From NCBI GenBank assembly GCA_017463125.1, contig JAFTPV010000019.1, positions 1-64,000 on the forward strand: a DNA stretch of 64,000 bases, in the 5' to 3' direction. The number at the start of each line of letters is the position of its first letter. Positions within the stretch are counted from its first letter, which is position 1. Of this stretch, positions 8,301-16,268 are shown one piece after another. The translations under genes and the position numbers were made by a program. The DNA comes from Clostridia bacterium. Lineage in GTDB: Bacteria > Bacillota > Clostridia > Oscillospirales > CAG-272. Below the pieces are notes generated by a model that was not told where the DNA came from, did not search any database, and saw only the letters and a program-made list of their open reading frames with translations.

Positions 8301-8491
8301 AGTAAAAACACGTCCTTTAGCTTTGTTATAAGCTCGCCTATCCTATCGGCTATGAGCAAAAGTATCACGACCATTCCAACGAGGGAAACAAGTGTTGACT
8401 GCTCATCTCTTCCCGCCTTTGACATTATCTGGCACACAAACGTTACGATAAGCCCGACTCCCGCTACCTTCAATATAAGTTCAACATCCAT
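8297..8491 (-). CDS. spoIIIAC: Stage III sporulation protein AC
   Basis: This is a 64-residue membrane protein with two helices, starting MDVELILKVAGVGLIVTFV. The motif CQIMSKAGRDEQSTLVSLVG is highly characteristic of SpoIIIAC. Length matches the family. It overlaps spoIIIAD by 4 bases. A 73-base gap to spoIIIAB is the only sizeable gap in the front half of the operon, and I saw no convincing separate promoter in it. Confidence 0.93.
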   Translation of the reverse strand: MDVELILKVAGVGLIVTFVCQIMSKAGRDEQSTLVSLVGMVVILLLIADRIGELITKLKDVFLL

Positions 8492-8564
8492 AAAATCTCC
8501 ATTCCGTCGCCTTATAGCGACCGCACAAATACTTAATGAATTTTCACGCTGCGCTCCCGAAAAA

Positions 8565-9053
8565 TCATATCAACAGTATAACGGCTCCGAGGGCCGCAGA
8601 GAGCAAAACCGTGCGCACCAGCTTCACGTCCTTTTCCGCACTCTCCCTTTCGGCTTTAATATGCTCATCAAGCGCGGCGCGCGTTCTGTCTATGAGCGCT
8701 ACCGTTCCGCTCTTATATTCCTTACCGAAGGAATCAAAAAAGTCACGGAGTATGCCGCGTACCTTATCGGATATGCAAAGCCTCTCGCTCGATCGGCGAA
8801 AACGCTCGCATATATCAGCACCATCGCCGCCTAGGTAACCGGCGTTCATAAGAGCCTCGTTCTCGAATCCGCGAAGAAGCTCCTCTGCCGAGGATAAAAA
8901 GCACTCAACTCCGGCTCGTATATGTAAAAGCAATGCCGAAAAGCCCTCATCTTCTGCTATGCGCCTTCTGATAAATCGCTCGTACCATCTGCTGACGGCA
9001 AGAGCTGATAGAAGAATCAAGCCTATCCCTATATATCGAATAAGCTCACTCAT
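8565..9053 (-). CDS. spoIIIAB: Stage III sporulation protein AB
   Basis: The 162-residue protein has a membrane segment at each end (about 5-22 and 146-162) enclosing a soluble helical domain. This layout resembles SpoIIIAB and the GspF family of secretion-system platform proteins. The family signature LCISDKVRGILRDFFDSFGK is readable. It overlaps spoIIIAA by 8 bases and fits the invariant gene order. Confidence 0.9.
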   Translation of the reverse strand: MSELIRYIGIGLILLSALAVSRWYERFIRRRIAEDEGFSALLLHIRAGVECFLSSAEELLRGFENEALMNAGYLGGDGADICERFRRSSERLCISDKVRGILRDFFDSFGKEYKSGTVALIDRTRAALDEHIKAERESAEKDVKLVRTVLLSAALGAVILLI

Positions 9054-9930
9054 ATCTGTCTATTTCAAGACGGTATTTTTCACCGTCTTTTTTTATTCCG
9101 ACAAGCACGTCAAATACCCCGAGAGCAAAGAGAGGCGCAAGACTGACCTTCGCCCGAAGCTCTTCTGCGGAAGCGGCGTGCGCGGTTGCAATGATAGGAA
9201 CGCCGCACTTTACCGCGTCCTTAATCGACTCTGCGTCATCGGCACCTATCTCATCAAGCATAATAATTTCGGCCGACATAGTCCTCGTTGCTATTTCAAG
9301 CCCGAGCCTACGCTTGTAGCCCTTTAATATATCAATTTCGCAGCCGGCATAGTCCTCGTCGCAAAACTCATACCTCTCGTCAATTACGCAAACCCTTTTT
9401 CCATAAGGCCCTGATGAAAGAGAACGGGCAAGCGAGCGCAATGCCGTCGTTTTACCAACTCCCGGAGGCGAATATATCAGCATACCCGCTCTGACTCCCG
9501 AAAAAGCATCTTTCAGCTCATTTGAAAATGAGCATTCGTGTCCCGGGATTCTGAAAACCAAGGAGCGTACTCTTCCAATACCCACAAACGACTTATACTC
9601 GTATCTGGCAACTCCGCCAACCCCCACTCGCACACCCGATGGAAGCGAAACATAGCCCTGCGATATAGTATTATGATGAGCGTAGAGAGCGCCGCCACAA
9701 ATCTTATTTAATACTTCTGCAACCTCGTCCTCCGTTACGGTATTAAAAAGAGGGATACTATCTCCCTTGTGAAGAAAGGAAGAGCGCATAACGCACCTGA
9801 CCCTTATTTCCCTTATTTCTGCAAGTCCTCCGACTCTTCCCTCCGATATGCGAACAATCTCTCTTGCCAGCCTGTCCGGCAAAAAGGAAAGCACCTCTCT
9901 TACACCGCACTCGCTACTTGTCATCAACAT
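9046..9930 (-). CDS. spoIIIAA: Stage III sporulation protein AA, secretion-type ATPase
   Basis: SpoIIIAA is the ATPase of the SpoIIIA complex, related to type II/IV secretion ATPases. The 294-residue protein has a Walker A motif in YSPPGVGKTTALRSLARSL, a Walker B-like segment in AEIIMLDEIGADDAESI and a conserved HAA in IIATAHAASAEEL. The N-terminal half carries GGALYAHHNTISQGYVSLPS and RVGVGG, typical of the family. ATG 9930 is preceded by GGAGG at ideal spacing. It is the first gene of the operon. Upstream lies a perfect 10-bp inverted repeat (9985-10013). Confidence 0.95.
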   Translation of the reverse strand: MLMTSSECGVREVLSFLPDRLAREIVRISEGRVGGLAEIREIRVRCVMRSSFLHKGDSIPLFNTVTEDEVAEVLNKICGGALYAHHNTISQGYVSLPSGVRVGVGGVARYEYKSFVGIGRVRSLVFRIPGHECSFSNELKDAFSGVRAGMLIYSPPGVGKTTALRSLARSLSSGPYGKRVCVIDERYEFCDEDYAGCEIDILKGYKRRLGLEIATRTMSAEIIMLDEIGADDAESIKDAVKCGVPIIATAHAASAEELRAKVSLAPLFALGVFDVLVGIKKDGEKYRLEIDRYE

Positions 9931-9984
9931 AAAACGTCCTCCGTTTTAATTTTTATTTTTCCTTTTATTTGTAAAACCGATAAT

Positions 9985-10013
9985 AATTTACAAAACGTCT
10001 TCCTTTGTAAATT
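9985..10013. promoter_or_regulatory. 10-bp perfect inverted repeat upstream of spoIIIAA
   Basis: AATTTACAAA and TTTGTAAATT flank a 9-nt centre. The element sits between the spoIIIA start (9930) and the divergent abrB-like promoter (10042). It could be an operator or a cruciform. No sigma-E consensus was recognised with confidence nearby. Confidence 0.5.
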
Positions 10014-10041
10014 AACTCTTAAAATATAGAATCTTTTACTC

Positions 10042-10070
10042 TTGACATTCCGACTTTAGTGTGATAAAAT
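10042..10070 (+). promoter_or_regulatory. Sigma-A-type promoter of the AbrB-like gene
   Basis: TTGACA (10042-10047), a 17-bp spacer and TAAAAT (10065-10070) lie 87 bases before the start codon. Confidence 0.75.
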
Positions 10071-10157
10071 GTAATAAAGCATCGTAAAGAAACGAAAAAA
10101 CGAGGCTTTTGTCAAAAAAGAAAAGTTCAGCACACTATCAAGAAAGGTTCCCAGTCT

Positions 10158-10400
10158 ATGAAATCCACCGGCATAATTCGCAACATCGACGAGCTCGGAC
10201 GCATCGTCGTACCAAAAGAAATACGTAAAAAGATGGGGATAGATAAAAACGACCCTGTTGAAATATATGTTGACGGCGATAAAATAATACTTACAAAATA
10301 TCATCCCGCCTGTTATTTCTGCGGAAGCACCGAGCTTATCTCGGATTTTAAGGGAAAAATAATTTGCAGGGATTGCATTGATACAATTAAAAACAGTTGA
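10158..10400 (+). CDS. AbrB/SpoVT-family transition-state regulator with C-terminal zinc-ribbon-like tail
   Basis: This is an 80-residue DNA-binding protein. Residues 1-48 form the swapped-hairpin AbrB domain: GIIRNIDELGRIVVPKEIRK, KMGIDKNDPVEIYVDGDKII. The tail has two CxxC pairs (CYFCGSTEL and CRDC), suggesting a small zinc knuckle; many clostridial AbrB-like proteins have this layout. Bacillus AbrB represses post-exponential functions until sporulation begins. Divergence from the spoIIIA operon makes a sporulation-linked role attractive, but this is inference. A strong promoter precedes it and a terminator follows. Confidence 0.9.
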   Translation: MKSTGIIRNIDELGRIVVPKEIRKKMGIDKNDPVEIYVDGDKIILTKYHPACYFCGSTELISDFKGKIICRDCIDTIKNS

Positions 10401-10407
10401 TTTTCAC

Positions 10408-10436
10408 GGTAGGACGGCATTATAAGCCCTCCTACC
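10408..10436 (+). terminator. Intrinsic terminator of the AbrB-like gene
   Basis: The stem GGTAGGA / TCCTACC is followed by AAAATTTTTTATT, starting 8 bases after the stop. Confidence 0.75.
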
Positions 10437-10469
10437 AAAATTTTTTATTAATAAAAAAGGCTCATATAC

Positions 10470-10498
10470 TTGATTTTCCATTTAGGGTATGATACAAT
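10470..10498 (+). promoter_or_regulatory. Sigma-A-type promoter of the sugar kinase gene
   Basis: TTGATT (10470-10475), 17 bp, TACAAT (10493-10498). Confidence 0.65.
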
Positions 10499-10545
10499 AT
10501 ATGCGGTAAAATATTAAATTTATAACTTGAAAGGACTTTTTTGAA

Positions 10546-11571
10546 ATGAAAGTTGTAACTTTTGGTGAGCTTATGCTCCGTCTTCAGCCCTATAACTACG
10601 AGAGATTCGTTCAGTGCGACCACGTTGAGTTTACCTTCGGCGGCGGTGAGGCTAACGTTGCTGTTTCTCTCGCTAACTACGGCATGGACGCAACCTACGT
10701 TACCAAGCTTCCCGCGCACGCTATCGGTCAGGCGGCTGTAAACAGCCTTCGCAGATACGGCGTTGACACCACTAAAATCACTCGTGGCGGCGACAGAGTT
10801 GGTATCTACTTCAACGAGAAGGGCGCTTCACAGAGAGGCTCCGTATGTATCTATGACAGAGCAAACTCCGCTATCGCAAAGGCTTCCCGCGAGGACTTCG
10901 ACTGGGATTCTATCTTTGAGGGTGTAGATTGGTTCCACTTCACCGGAATCACTCCCGCGCTTGGTGCAAATGTTGTTGAGATCTGCCGTGACGCCTGCAA
11001 GGCTGCTAAGGCAAAGGGCGTTAAGATTTCCTGCGACCTTAACTATAGAGGTAAGCTCTGGACACGCGATCAGGCAAGAGAGGCTATGACCGATCTTTGC
11101 CAGTACGTTGACGTCTGCATCTCCAACGAGGAGGACGCAAAGGACGTGTTCGGTATCGAGGCCGAGGCTACCGACATCTACGGCGGTAAGCTTAACCACG
11201 AGGGCTACAAGTCTGTTGCAAAGCAGCTTGCTGACAAGTTTAATTTCGAGTACGTTGCTATCACTCTCCGTGAGAGCCACTCAGCATTCGATAACGGCTG
11301 GTCCGCAATGCTCTATAACGTAAAGGCTGACGAGTACTGCTTCTCCAAGAAGTACGATCTCCACATTATCGACAGAGTCGGCGGCGGTGACTCCTTCGGC
11401 GGCGGTCTTATCTACTCGCTCCTTTCCGGTAAGAATACACAAGCTGCTGTTGAGTTCGCAGTTGCGGCATCTGCTCTTAAGCACTCTATCGAGGGTGACT
11501 ATAATATGGTTACTCTTGCAGAGGTTGAAAAGCTCGCGGGCGGCGACGGCTCGGGAAGAATCCAGAGATAA
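10546..11571 (+). CDS. PfkB-family sugar kinase, probable 2-dehydro-3-deoxygluconate kinase
   Basis: The 341-residue protein is a ribokinase/PfkB kinase. It has the N-terminal GGGEANVAVSLANYGMDATY segment, SCDLNYRGKLW in the middle and the C-terminal anion-hole and base motif DRVGGGDSFGGGLIYSLLSG, where the usual GAGD reads GGGD. The start MKVVTFGELMLRLQP and the overall pattern are most like clostridial KDG kinases, which phosphorylate 2-keto-3-deoxygluconate in uronate or pectin breakdown. No aldolase or uronate gene is adjacent, so the exact sugar is uncertain. ATG 10546 follows an AAAGGA site. The gene is monocistronic, with its own promoter and terminator. Codon choice (GTT, GCT, AAG) suggests high expression relative to its neighbours. 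Confidence 0.85.
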   Translation: MKVVTFGELMLRLQPYNYERFVQCDHVEFTFGGGEANVAVSLANYGMDATYVTKLPAHAIGQAAVNSLRRYGVDTTKITRGGDRVGIYFNEKGASQRGSVCIYDRANSAIAKASREDFDWDSIFEGVDWFHFTGITPALGANVVEICRDACKAAKAKGVKISCDLNYRGKLWTRDQAREAMTDLCQYVDVCISNEEDAKDVFGIEAEATDIYGGKLNHEGYKSVAKQLADKFNFEYVAITLRESHSAFDNGWSAMLYNVKADEYCFSKKYDLHIIDRVGGGDSFGGGLIYSLLSGKNTQAAVEFAVAASALKHSIEGDYNMVTLAEVEKLAGGDGSGRIQR

Positions 11572-11584
11572 TTTCATACACTTT

Positions 11585-11614
11585 AAGCGAGGCGGAGCAT
11601 TTGAAGCCTCGCTT
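11585..11614 (+). terminator. Intrinsic terminator of the sugar kinase gene
   Basis: The stem AAGCGAGGC / GCCTCGCTT is followed by TTCTTG, 13 bases after the stop. Confidence 0.8.
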
Positions 11615-11617
11615 TTC

Positions 11618-11646
11618 TTGACACACCGCTATTTTTGTGCTATAAT
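11618..11646 (+). promoter_or_regulatory. Consensus sigma-A promoter
   Basis: TTGACA (11618-11623), exactly 17 bp, TATAAT (11641-11646). It drives the small anchored-protein gene at 11696. Confidence 0.85.
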
Positions 11647-11695
11647 ATGTTCATCACGTAGTCCGAATAATTTATAATAAGGAAGGAAAACAACG

Positions 11696-12190
11696 GTGAA
11701 AAGATTTTTAGCTACGGTAGTTTTACTTATAATTGTCCTTGCGGCTATGCTTGGAGCCCTCGCCGTCGCAGTATACGTCCACATAACCACACCGCGCCCT
11801 CTTGAGAACTACACCTATGCTTCATCGGTAGATACCATCACCGCTATCGATATAGCAGAGGTAAGCGACGTCACATCAGGCTCTGCCACACTTACGAGAA
11901 CACAGTCCATAACCGATATCGACGCATTTATTGCTGATTTTGAGAAGCTTGAATGCTCTGCCGGTATAAACCCGAGCGCCAATATTCTTTCCGGTCTGCC
12001 CGAAGGACTTCGCGCTATTAAGTTTACATACGCTGACGGAACAGAGGAAATCATAACCTCCATAGGAAATCTTGATTCTTCCATTTTAAGCGCCAATTTT
12101 TCACTCGAGATGATTCTCACAAAGGAATGGTGTTACTTTGACGAAGCAGAATTTAACGCTCTTCTTGATAAATATTTAGATGTAAAATAG
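11696..12190 (+). CDS. Hypothetical membrane-anchored protein
   Basis: The gene starts with GTG at 11696 behind AAGGAAGG. The 164-residue product has one N-terminal hydrophobic segment (about residues 5-28, LATVVLLIIVLAAMLGALAV) and then a soluble extracytoplasmic domain of mixed charge. No cysteine lipobox is seen, so it is probably a signal-anchored protein. The soluble part (residues 35-164) contains AIDIAEVSDVTSGSATLTRT and EEIITSIGNLDSSI, with no family I recognise. It has a consensus promoter and a strong terminator and so is a single-gene unit. Function is unknown. Confidence 0.75.
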   Translation: MKRFLATVVLLIIVLAAMLGALAVAVYVHITTPRPLENYTYASSVDTITAIDIAEVSDVTSGSATLTRTQSITDIDAFIADFEKLECSAGINPSANILSGLPEGLRAIKFTYADGTEEIITSIGNLDSSILSANFSLEMILTKEWCYFDEAEFNALLDKYLDVK

Positions 12191-12201
12191 TCAGATACAC
12201 A

Positions 12202-12230
12202 AAAATCCGCGAAAAATTTTCGCGGATTTT
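12202..12230 (+). terminator. Intrinsic terminator
   Basis: The stem AAAATCCGCG / CGCGGATTTT is followed by TTTTCTTT, 12 bases after the stop of the anchored-protein gene. Confidence 0.9.
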
Positions 12231-12241
12231 TTCTTTCCCTA

Positions 12242-12270
12242 TTGACACGGTGAAATTTCTGTGTTATACT
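12242..12270 (+). promoter_or_regulatory. Sigma-A promoter of the ArsR/SdpI-like/ABC operon
   Basis: TTGACA (12242-12247), 17 bp, TATACT (12265-12270). Confidence 0.85.
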
Positions 12271-12272
12271 AT

Positions 12273-12292
12273 ATTTAACAATTAGGTTAAAT
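12273..12292. promoter_or_regulatory. Operator candidate for the ArsR/SdpR-like repressor
   Basis: A perfect 7-bp inverted repeat, ATTTAAC and GTTAAAT with a 6-nt centre, begins two bases after the -10 box and covers the expected transcription start. It lies 18 bases before the ArsR-type start codon. Position and symmetry fit autorepression, the known behaviour of SdpR and ArsR proteins. Confidence 0.65.
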
Positions 12293-12310
12293 GTTAAAGG
12301 AGGTGGCTTT

Positions 12311-12571
12311 TTGGCTATCAATGAAACCATGCGAGCTCTTGCCGACCCCATAAGGCGCGAAATTCTTAACATTTTGCGAGCCGGAAGAATGTCTGCCGGT
12401 GAAATTTGCGAGCACTTTGACGTAACGGGAGCATCTATATCAAGGCATCTGTCGGTGCTTAAGGATGCCGACCTGATACGCGACACGCGCGAGGGTAAAT
12501 TTATTTTCTACGAGCTTAACACCTCGGTGCTTGAGGACGTTATGCTGTGGATCAGTCAGCTTAAGGGCTAA
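12311..12571 (+). CDS. ArsR/SdpR-like autorepressor
   Basis: Translation starts at TTG 12311, set by AAAGGAGGTGG just upstream (12298-12306). The 86-residue winged helix-turn-helix protein has the ArsR pattern ALADPIRREILNIL, SAGEICEHFDVTGASISRHL, SVLKDADLIRDTREG and FYELN. It has no obvious metal-binding cysteines, so it is more like SdpR, the repressor encoded with the immunity protein SdpI in Bacillus. The next gene encodes an SdpI-like membrane protein, which supports this. In Bacillus, SdpI both confers immunity and sequesters SdpR at the membrane when the Sdp toxin is present. Whether this occurs here is inferred from synteny only. Confidence 0.88.
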   Translation: MAINETMRALADPIRREILNILRAGRMSAGEICEHFDVTGASISRHLSVLKDADLIRDTREGKFIFYELNTSVLEDVMLWISQLKG

Positions 12572-12599
12572 ACTACAATATTTAAGAAAGGTAACCAAA

Positions 12600-13691
12600 A
12601 TGATTAAAAATAACAAAACCGCACTTATAATTTCCTCAGTTCTGATATTGCTACCTTCACTCTTCGGTATAGTTCTATGGAATGACCTTCCCGATACTAT
12701 GGTTTCTCATTGGGGACCTGACGGCACTCCCGACGGATACATGGGTAAGGCTATGGCTGTTTTTCTCGTACCTCTGATACTTTTAGCGCTCCAATGGCTC
12801 TGCGTGCTTGTAACCTCAAAGGACACTAAAAATAAAAATCAAAACAAAAAGGTTATGGGAATGGTGCTTTGGATAATTCCCGCCATCTCTATTGTGACTA
12901 ACGGAATTATGTATGCTATCGCGCTGGGAGCGCAGCTCTCCGTACAACTGGTAATAGTTCCCGTCTTGTCTTTAACGTTTGCTTTGGTTGGAAATTATAT
13001 GCCAAAATGTAAACAAAACAATACAATAGGCATAAAAACCGCACATACTCTTGCTGATGAAGAAACCTGGAATGTAACTCACAGGCTGGCCGGCAAGCTA
13101 TGGTTCTTCGGCGGACTTCTGTCGCTGTCATTCGTGTTTTTACCGACAATGTTATGTCTTTTCGCCGTGGTGCTTTGCGCTATAACTTTAGGAGCAGTTC
13201 CCGCGGTATACGCATACTTCTATTATCAAAAGAAGGTAAAGGCCGGGCTTGCCGAGCCAAAGCCGCGCCTCTTTGCTTCTAACGGAAGCCGCGCTGCAGC
13301 CGTCGGGGGAATTGTATTTACGCTCTTAATTCTCCTGTTGTGCGTATTCCTTATTTTCACAGGCGATGTCAGTGTTTCATATAGTGATGACTCCTTCACG
13401 GTCAGCACAAGCTATTGGGGCAAGAGCGAAATAAGCTACTCGGAAATAGACGAGATTGAATACCGCGAGGACTTTGACTACGGCACGCGCCTATTCGGCT
13501 TCGGCACACCCAAGCTTTCTGCCGGTAGCTTCAAGTGCGACGAGCTTGGCGGATATACCTGTTACGCCTACACATCCTGCTCTGCCGCCGTTATTATAAA
13601 GGTAGATGACAGATTTATAGTTATAAACGGTGAGAGCTCCGAGCAGACAATTGCAATTTACAACGAAATTTCAGAAAGGCTTGGTGAATAA
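12600..13691 (+). CDS. SdpI-like multi-pass membrane protein with DUF1648 and C-terminal PH-like region
   Basis: ATG 12600 (MIKNNKTALII) is chosen because AAGG lies close upstream. The 363-residue protein begins with a DUF1648 segment (WNDLPDTMVSHWGPDGTPDG) between membrane helices, then the SdpI-family region (GIKTAHTLADEETWNVTHRL, GKLWFFGGLL). It ends with a soluble C-terminal domain of about 100 residues (from YSDDSFTVSTSYWGKSEISY) that resembles bacterial PH-like domains. About eight membrane segments are visible. SdpI is an immunity protein and signal transducer for a killing peptide. The ArsR-type repressor is 28 bases upstream and an ABC exporter follows, an arrangement typical of peptide-stress modules. 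The C-terminal domain makes this protein much longer than Bacillus SdpI (about 207 residues). Confidence 0.82.
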   Translation: MIKNNKTALIISSVLILLPSLFGIVLWNDLPDTMVSHWGPDGTPDGYMGKAMAVFLVPLILLALQWLCVLVTSKDTKNKNQNKKVMGMVLWIIPAISIVTNGIMYAIALGAQLSVQLVIVPVLSLTFALVGNYMPKCKQNNTIGIKTAHTLADEETWNVTHRLAGKLWFFGGLLSLSFVFLPTMLCLFAVVLCAITLGAVPAVYAYFYYQKKVKAGLAEPKPRLFASNGSRAAAVGGIVFTLLILLLCVFLIFTGDVSVSYSDDSFTVSTSYWGKSEISYSEIDEIEYREDFDYGTRLFGFGTPKLSAGSFKCDELGGYTCYAYTSCSAAVIIKVDDRFIVINGESSEQTIAIYNEISERLGE

Positions 13692-13692
13692 T

Positions 13693-14556
13693 ATGTACGC
13701 AATAAAAACCGAGGCGCTAACGAAATTTTACGGTAAATCGAGAGGAATAGAGAACGTTGACCTTGCCGTTGAGTCGGGGGATTTCTTCGGCTTCATCGGC
13801 CCTAACGGCGCTGGTAAATCAACCACTATACGCACCCTCCTCGGCCTCATCGCAGCCACAAGCGGCAGAGCCGAAATATTAGGCAGAGAGGTTTTAGAAA
13901 ACAAAACAGAGCTTCTTCGTGAGATTGGCTATCTTCCTTCAGAAACGGCCTTCTATAACGGAATGAAGGTGAAAGATATGCTCTCCCTCTCGGCAAGGTT
14001 ACGCGGAGTTAATTGTACCGATGAAGCAAAAAAGCTCGCCGATAGACTAGAGCTTGACACAGATAGACGGATCGACGAGCTATCTCTCGGCAACAGAAAA
14101 AAGGTCGGAATAGTTTGTGCACTTCAGCATAAACCCGCACTCTATATTCTCGACGAGCCTACAAGCGGCCTCGATCCTCTTATGCAAAGAGAGTTTTACT
14201 CAATCTTAAAAGAGCGTAACGACGAGGGAGCGACAATCTTTCTCTCTTCTCATATTCTCTCGGAGGTAAGCAGATATTGCAAGCACGCCGCTGTTATCAG
14301 AGAGGGGCGGATAATCGTTACGGACAGTATTGAGCGCCTTGGTCACACGGGGGTAAAGCGCGTGAGCCTTAAGGGTATTTCAGTCCTCCCCGAAATAGAG
14401 GGGTCAAAAGATATTGTGACGGAGGACGAGAACATATCCTTCCTTTACAGCGGTGATGAGAAGGCGTTACTGAAAAGACTCTGCACGCTTGATTTTTCAG
14501 ACATAAATATCTCCGACCCCGACCTTGACGAAATATTTATGCACTACTATATGTGA
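13693..14556 (+). CDS. ABC transporter ATP-binding protein
   Basis: ATG 13693 follows the SdpI-like stop by one base, so translation is coupled. The 287-residue protein contains Walker A FIGPNGAGKSTTIRTLLGL, a degenerate signature ELSLGNRKKVGI (the usual LSGGQ reads LSLGN), Walker B ALYILDEPTSGLDP and the H-loop IFLSSHILSEV. This is the pattern of ABC-2 type drug, bacteriocin or Nod-factor exporters. The C-terminal portion after residue 215 resembles the extension seen in such ATPases. It pairs with the permease gene 12 bases downstream. Substrate is unknown; the SdpI-like partner suggests an antimicrobial or stress peptide. Confidence 0.9.
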   Translation: MYAIKTEALTKFYGKSRGIENVDLAVESGDFFGFIGPNGAGKSTTIRTLLGLIAATSGRAEILGREVLENKTELLREIGYLPSETAFYNGMKVKDMLSLSARLRGVNCTDEAKKLADRLELDTDRRIDELSLGNRKKVGIVCALQHKPALYILDEPTSGLDPLMQREFYSILKERNDEGATIFLSSHILSEVSRYCKHAAVIREGRIIVTDSIERLGHTGVKRVSLKGISVLPEIEGSKDIVTEDENISFLYSGDEKALLKRLCTLDFSDINISDPDLDEIFMHYYM

Positions 14557-14568
14557 GGAGGCTGAAAA

Positions 14569-15354
14569 ATGACAATATTTTTACATGAATTAAGATCTTC
14601 GAGGCTCTCCTTGATAATCTGGAGCGCGGCGATTTCATTTATGCTGGGGGTTTGCGTATTTATTTATCCGGAGATGTCAGGACAGATGAGTGAAATCGGA
14701 GATATGTTTTCTGAAATGGGCGCGTTTTCCTCGGCTTTTGGTATGGATCAGTTGAATTTTGGTGAGTTTATCGGCTACTTCGGCATTGAATGCGGAAACG
14801 TTCTCGGTATCGGCGGTGTGCTCTTTGCCGCTATTACGGGCGTATCAATGCTGGCAAAGGAGGAAAAGGAGCATACGGCAGAGTTCCTTCTCACCCACCC
14901 AGTCACAAGAACGAGGGCAGTTACCGAAAAGCTCATAGCAGCACTGGCACAGGTAGTTATACTCAACATCGCAGTTATCGCAGTTACAGCCATAAGCATC
15001 GCGCTCGTTGACGTTGAGGTCGATGCGGGAAAGCTGGCTCTTATCTTCCTTGCATACTTTATTATGCAGCTTGAGATACTCTGCATCACCTTCGGCATTT
15101 CCGCTTTTATCCGTCGCGGAGGTCTTGGAATAGGGCTTGGTCTTGCTATCGTGACTTATTTTGTCAATATTATAGCAAATCTCACTGAGGATCTCGAGTT
15201 CTTGAAATATATCACCCCGTTTGGCTATACGGACAGCGCCGATATTGTAAGTAGTGGTGAATTAAATCTCGGATATCTTGCCGTCGGAGTTGTTTTCCTT
15301 ACAGCAGGTATTGTAGCTGCCTATGTACAGTATAATAAAAAGGATATTTTATAA
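14569..15354 (+). CDS. ABC-2-type transporter permease
   Basis: The 261-residue protein has six hydrophobic segments and the start MTIFLHELRSSRLSLIIWSA common in ABC-2 permeases. The cytoplasmic loop LAKEEKEHTAEFLLTHPVTR is the coupling-helix signature of this family. ATG 14569 has a GAGGAGG ribosome site. It is the last gene of the four-gene operon starting at 12311 and ends before a bidirectional terminator. With the ATPase at 13693 it should form an exporter with a 2+2 architecture. Confidence 0.88.
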   Translation: MTIFLHELRSSRLSLIIWSAAISFMLGVCVFIYPEMSGQMSEIGDMFSEMGAFSSAFGMDQLNFGEFIGYFGIECGNVLGIGGVLFAAITGVSMLAKEEKEHTAEFLLTHPVTRTRAVTEKLIAALAQVVILNIAVIAVTAISIALVDVEVDAGKLALIFLAYFIMQLEILCITFGISAFIRRGGLGIGLGLAIVTYFVNIIANLTEDLEFLKYITPFGYTDSADIVSSGELNLGYLAVGVVFLTAGIVAAYVQYNKKDIL

Positions 15355-15370
15355 TCTTCATATACGTAAA

Positions 15371-15399
15371 AGCTCCCCTCGAAAAACTCGAAGGGAGCT
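15371..15399. terminator. Bidirectional terminator between permease and glycerophosphodiesterase genes
   Basis: The stem AGCTCCCCTCGA / TCGAAGGGAGCT has one mismatch and T-rich tails on both strands, between convergent genes. Confidence 0.85.
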
Positions 15400-15416
15400 T
15401 ACTTTTTCTTGTTTAA

Positions 15417-16232
15417 TTATTTTTTGGGCACGTATCCTTCAAAAATCACGCTGTCAAAGCCGTTTGCAAAGGCGACCGACTCCTCCTCGGGAGAACGAAC
15501 CGTCCATGCGTACGTCGTTGCGCCAAGAAGCCTTGCAAGCTTTAAGGAAATTGAAGATGCGTGCTGATGGTGATAAGCGACGAAGGTAGGCTTGCAAAGC
15601 CTGTTGAGAAGAAGCGCCTGAAGCGCAAGATAAAGAGGCGCGCGGTACTGGGGATAATTCAAGTAACGCTGGGAAAGAATTCCTCTCGGAACCTTTGGCA
15701 GTATCCTTGCTACACGCATAAGAGAAAGGGGATTAAAGGACTCGATGATGTACGGTCCCTTATATTCCTTAAGCATATTAGCCGCCGCAACCGACACCGA
15801 GGAATCATTTGGCATCTCCTTTATCTCAACGAGAAGTGGAACCCTGCCGTCAACCATTTTGAGAACGTCGGCAAAGCGGGGTATGCCCTCGCCCGTACCC
15901 ATAAGGCTCATGTCCGCAAGCTCGTCTGCCGTAAAATCTATAACAGACCCGCGAGAGCCTACAACGCGCTCAAGGTCATCATCGTGAAATACCATAAGCT
16001 CGCCGTCCTTTGAGAGCCTTACATCAAGCTCAATGCCGAAGCCGTGATCAACCGCCGCCTTGAAAGCCGCCATAGAATTCTCGGGTACGCCCGCCGAGTG
16101 AAGACCTCTGTGAGCAAAGCGATTGCTTATAAAGCCGTTTATCCTATCGTTTCTTATGGGATATATAAGAAGCAGATATATACCAAAGATTATTGCCGCT
16201 ATGAAAATCAAAATCAATAGTGCTCCTAGCAT
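15417..16232 (-). CDS. Glycerophosphodiester phosphodiesterase, membrane-anchored
   Basis: The 271-residue enzyme cleaves glycerophosphodiesters to glycerol-3-phosphate and an alcohol. It has one N-terminal membrane helix (residues 2-24), then the GDPD barrel: FAHRGLHSAGVPENSMAAF gives the HRG and E-N motifs, GIELDVRLSKDGELMVFHDD the metal-binding E-x-D and the catalytic HDD. YAWTVRSPEE near the end is the conserved W-T segment. ATG 16232 is preceded by GAGG. A 36-base gap separates it from the MFS gene upstream on the same strand, suggesting one transcript. It may act on lipid headgroups or teichoic-acid fragments. Confidence 0.92.
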   Translation of the reverse strand: MLGALLILIFIAAIIFGIYLLLIYPIRNDRINGFISNRFAHRGLHSAGVPENSMAAFKAAVDHGFGIELDVRLSKDGELMVFHDDDLERVVGSRGSVIDFTADELADMSLMGTGEGIPRFADVLKMVDGRVPLLVEIKEMPNDSSVSVAAANMLKEYKGPYIIESFNPLSLMRVARILPKVPRGILSQRYLNYPQYRAPLYLALQALLLNRLCKPTFVAYHHQHASSISLKLARLLGATTYAWTVRSPEEESVAFANGFDSVIFEGYVPKK

Positions 16233-16268
16233 ACAAACCTCACAATTTGAAAACTTTCATTTACAAAA

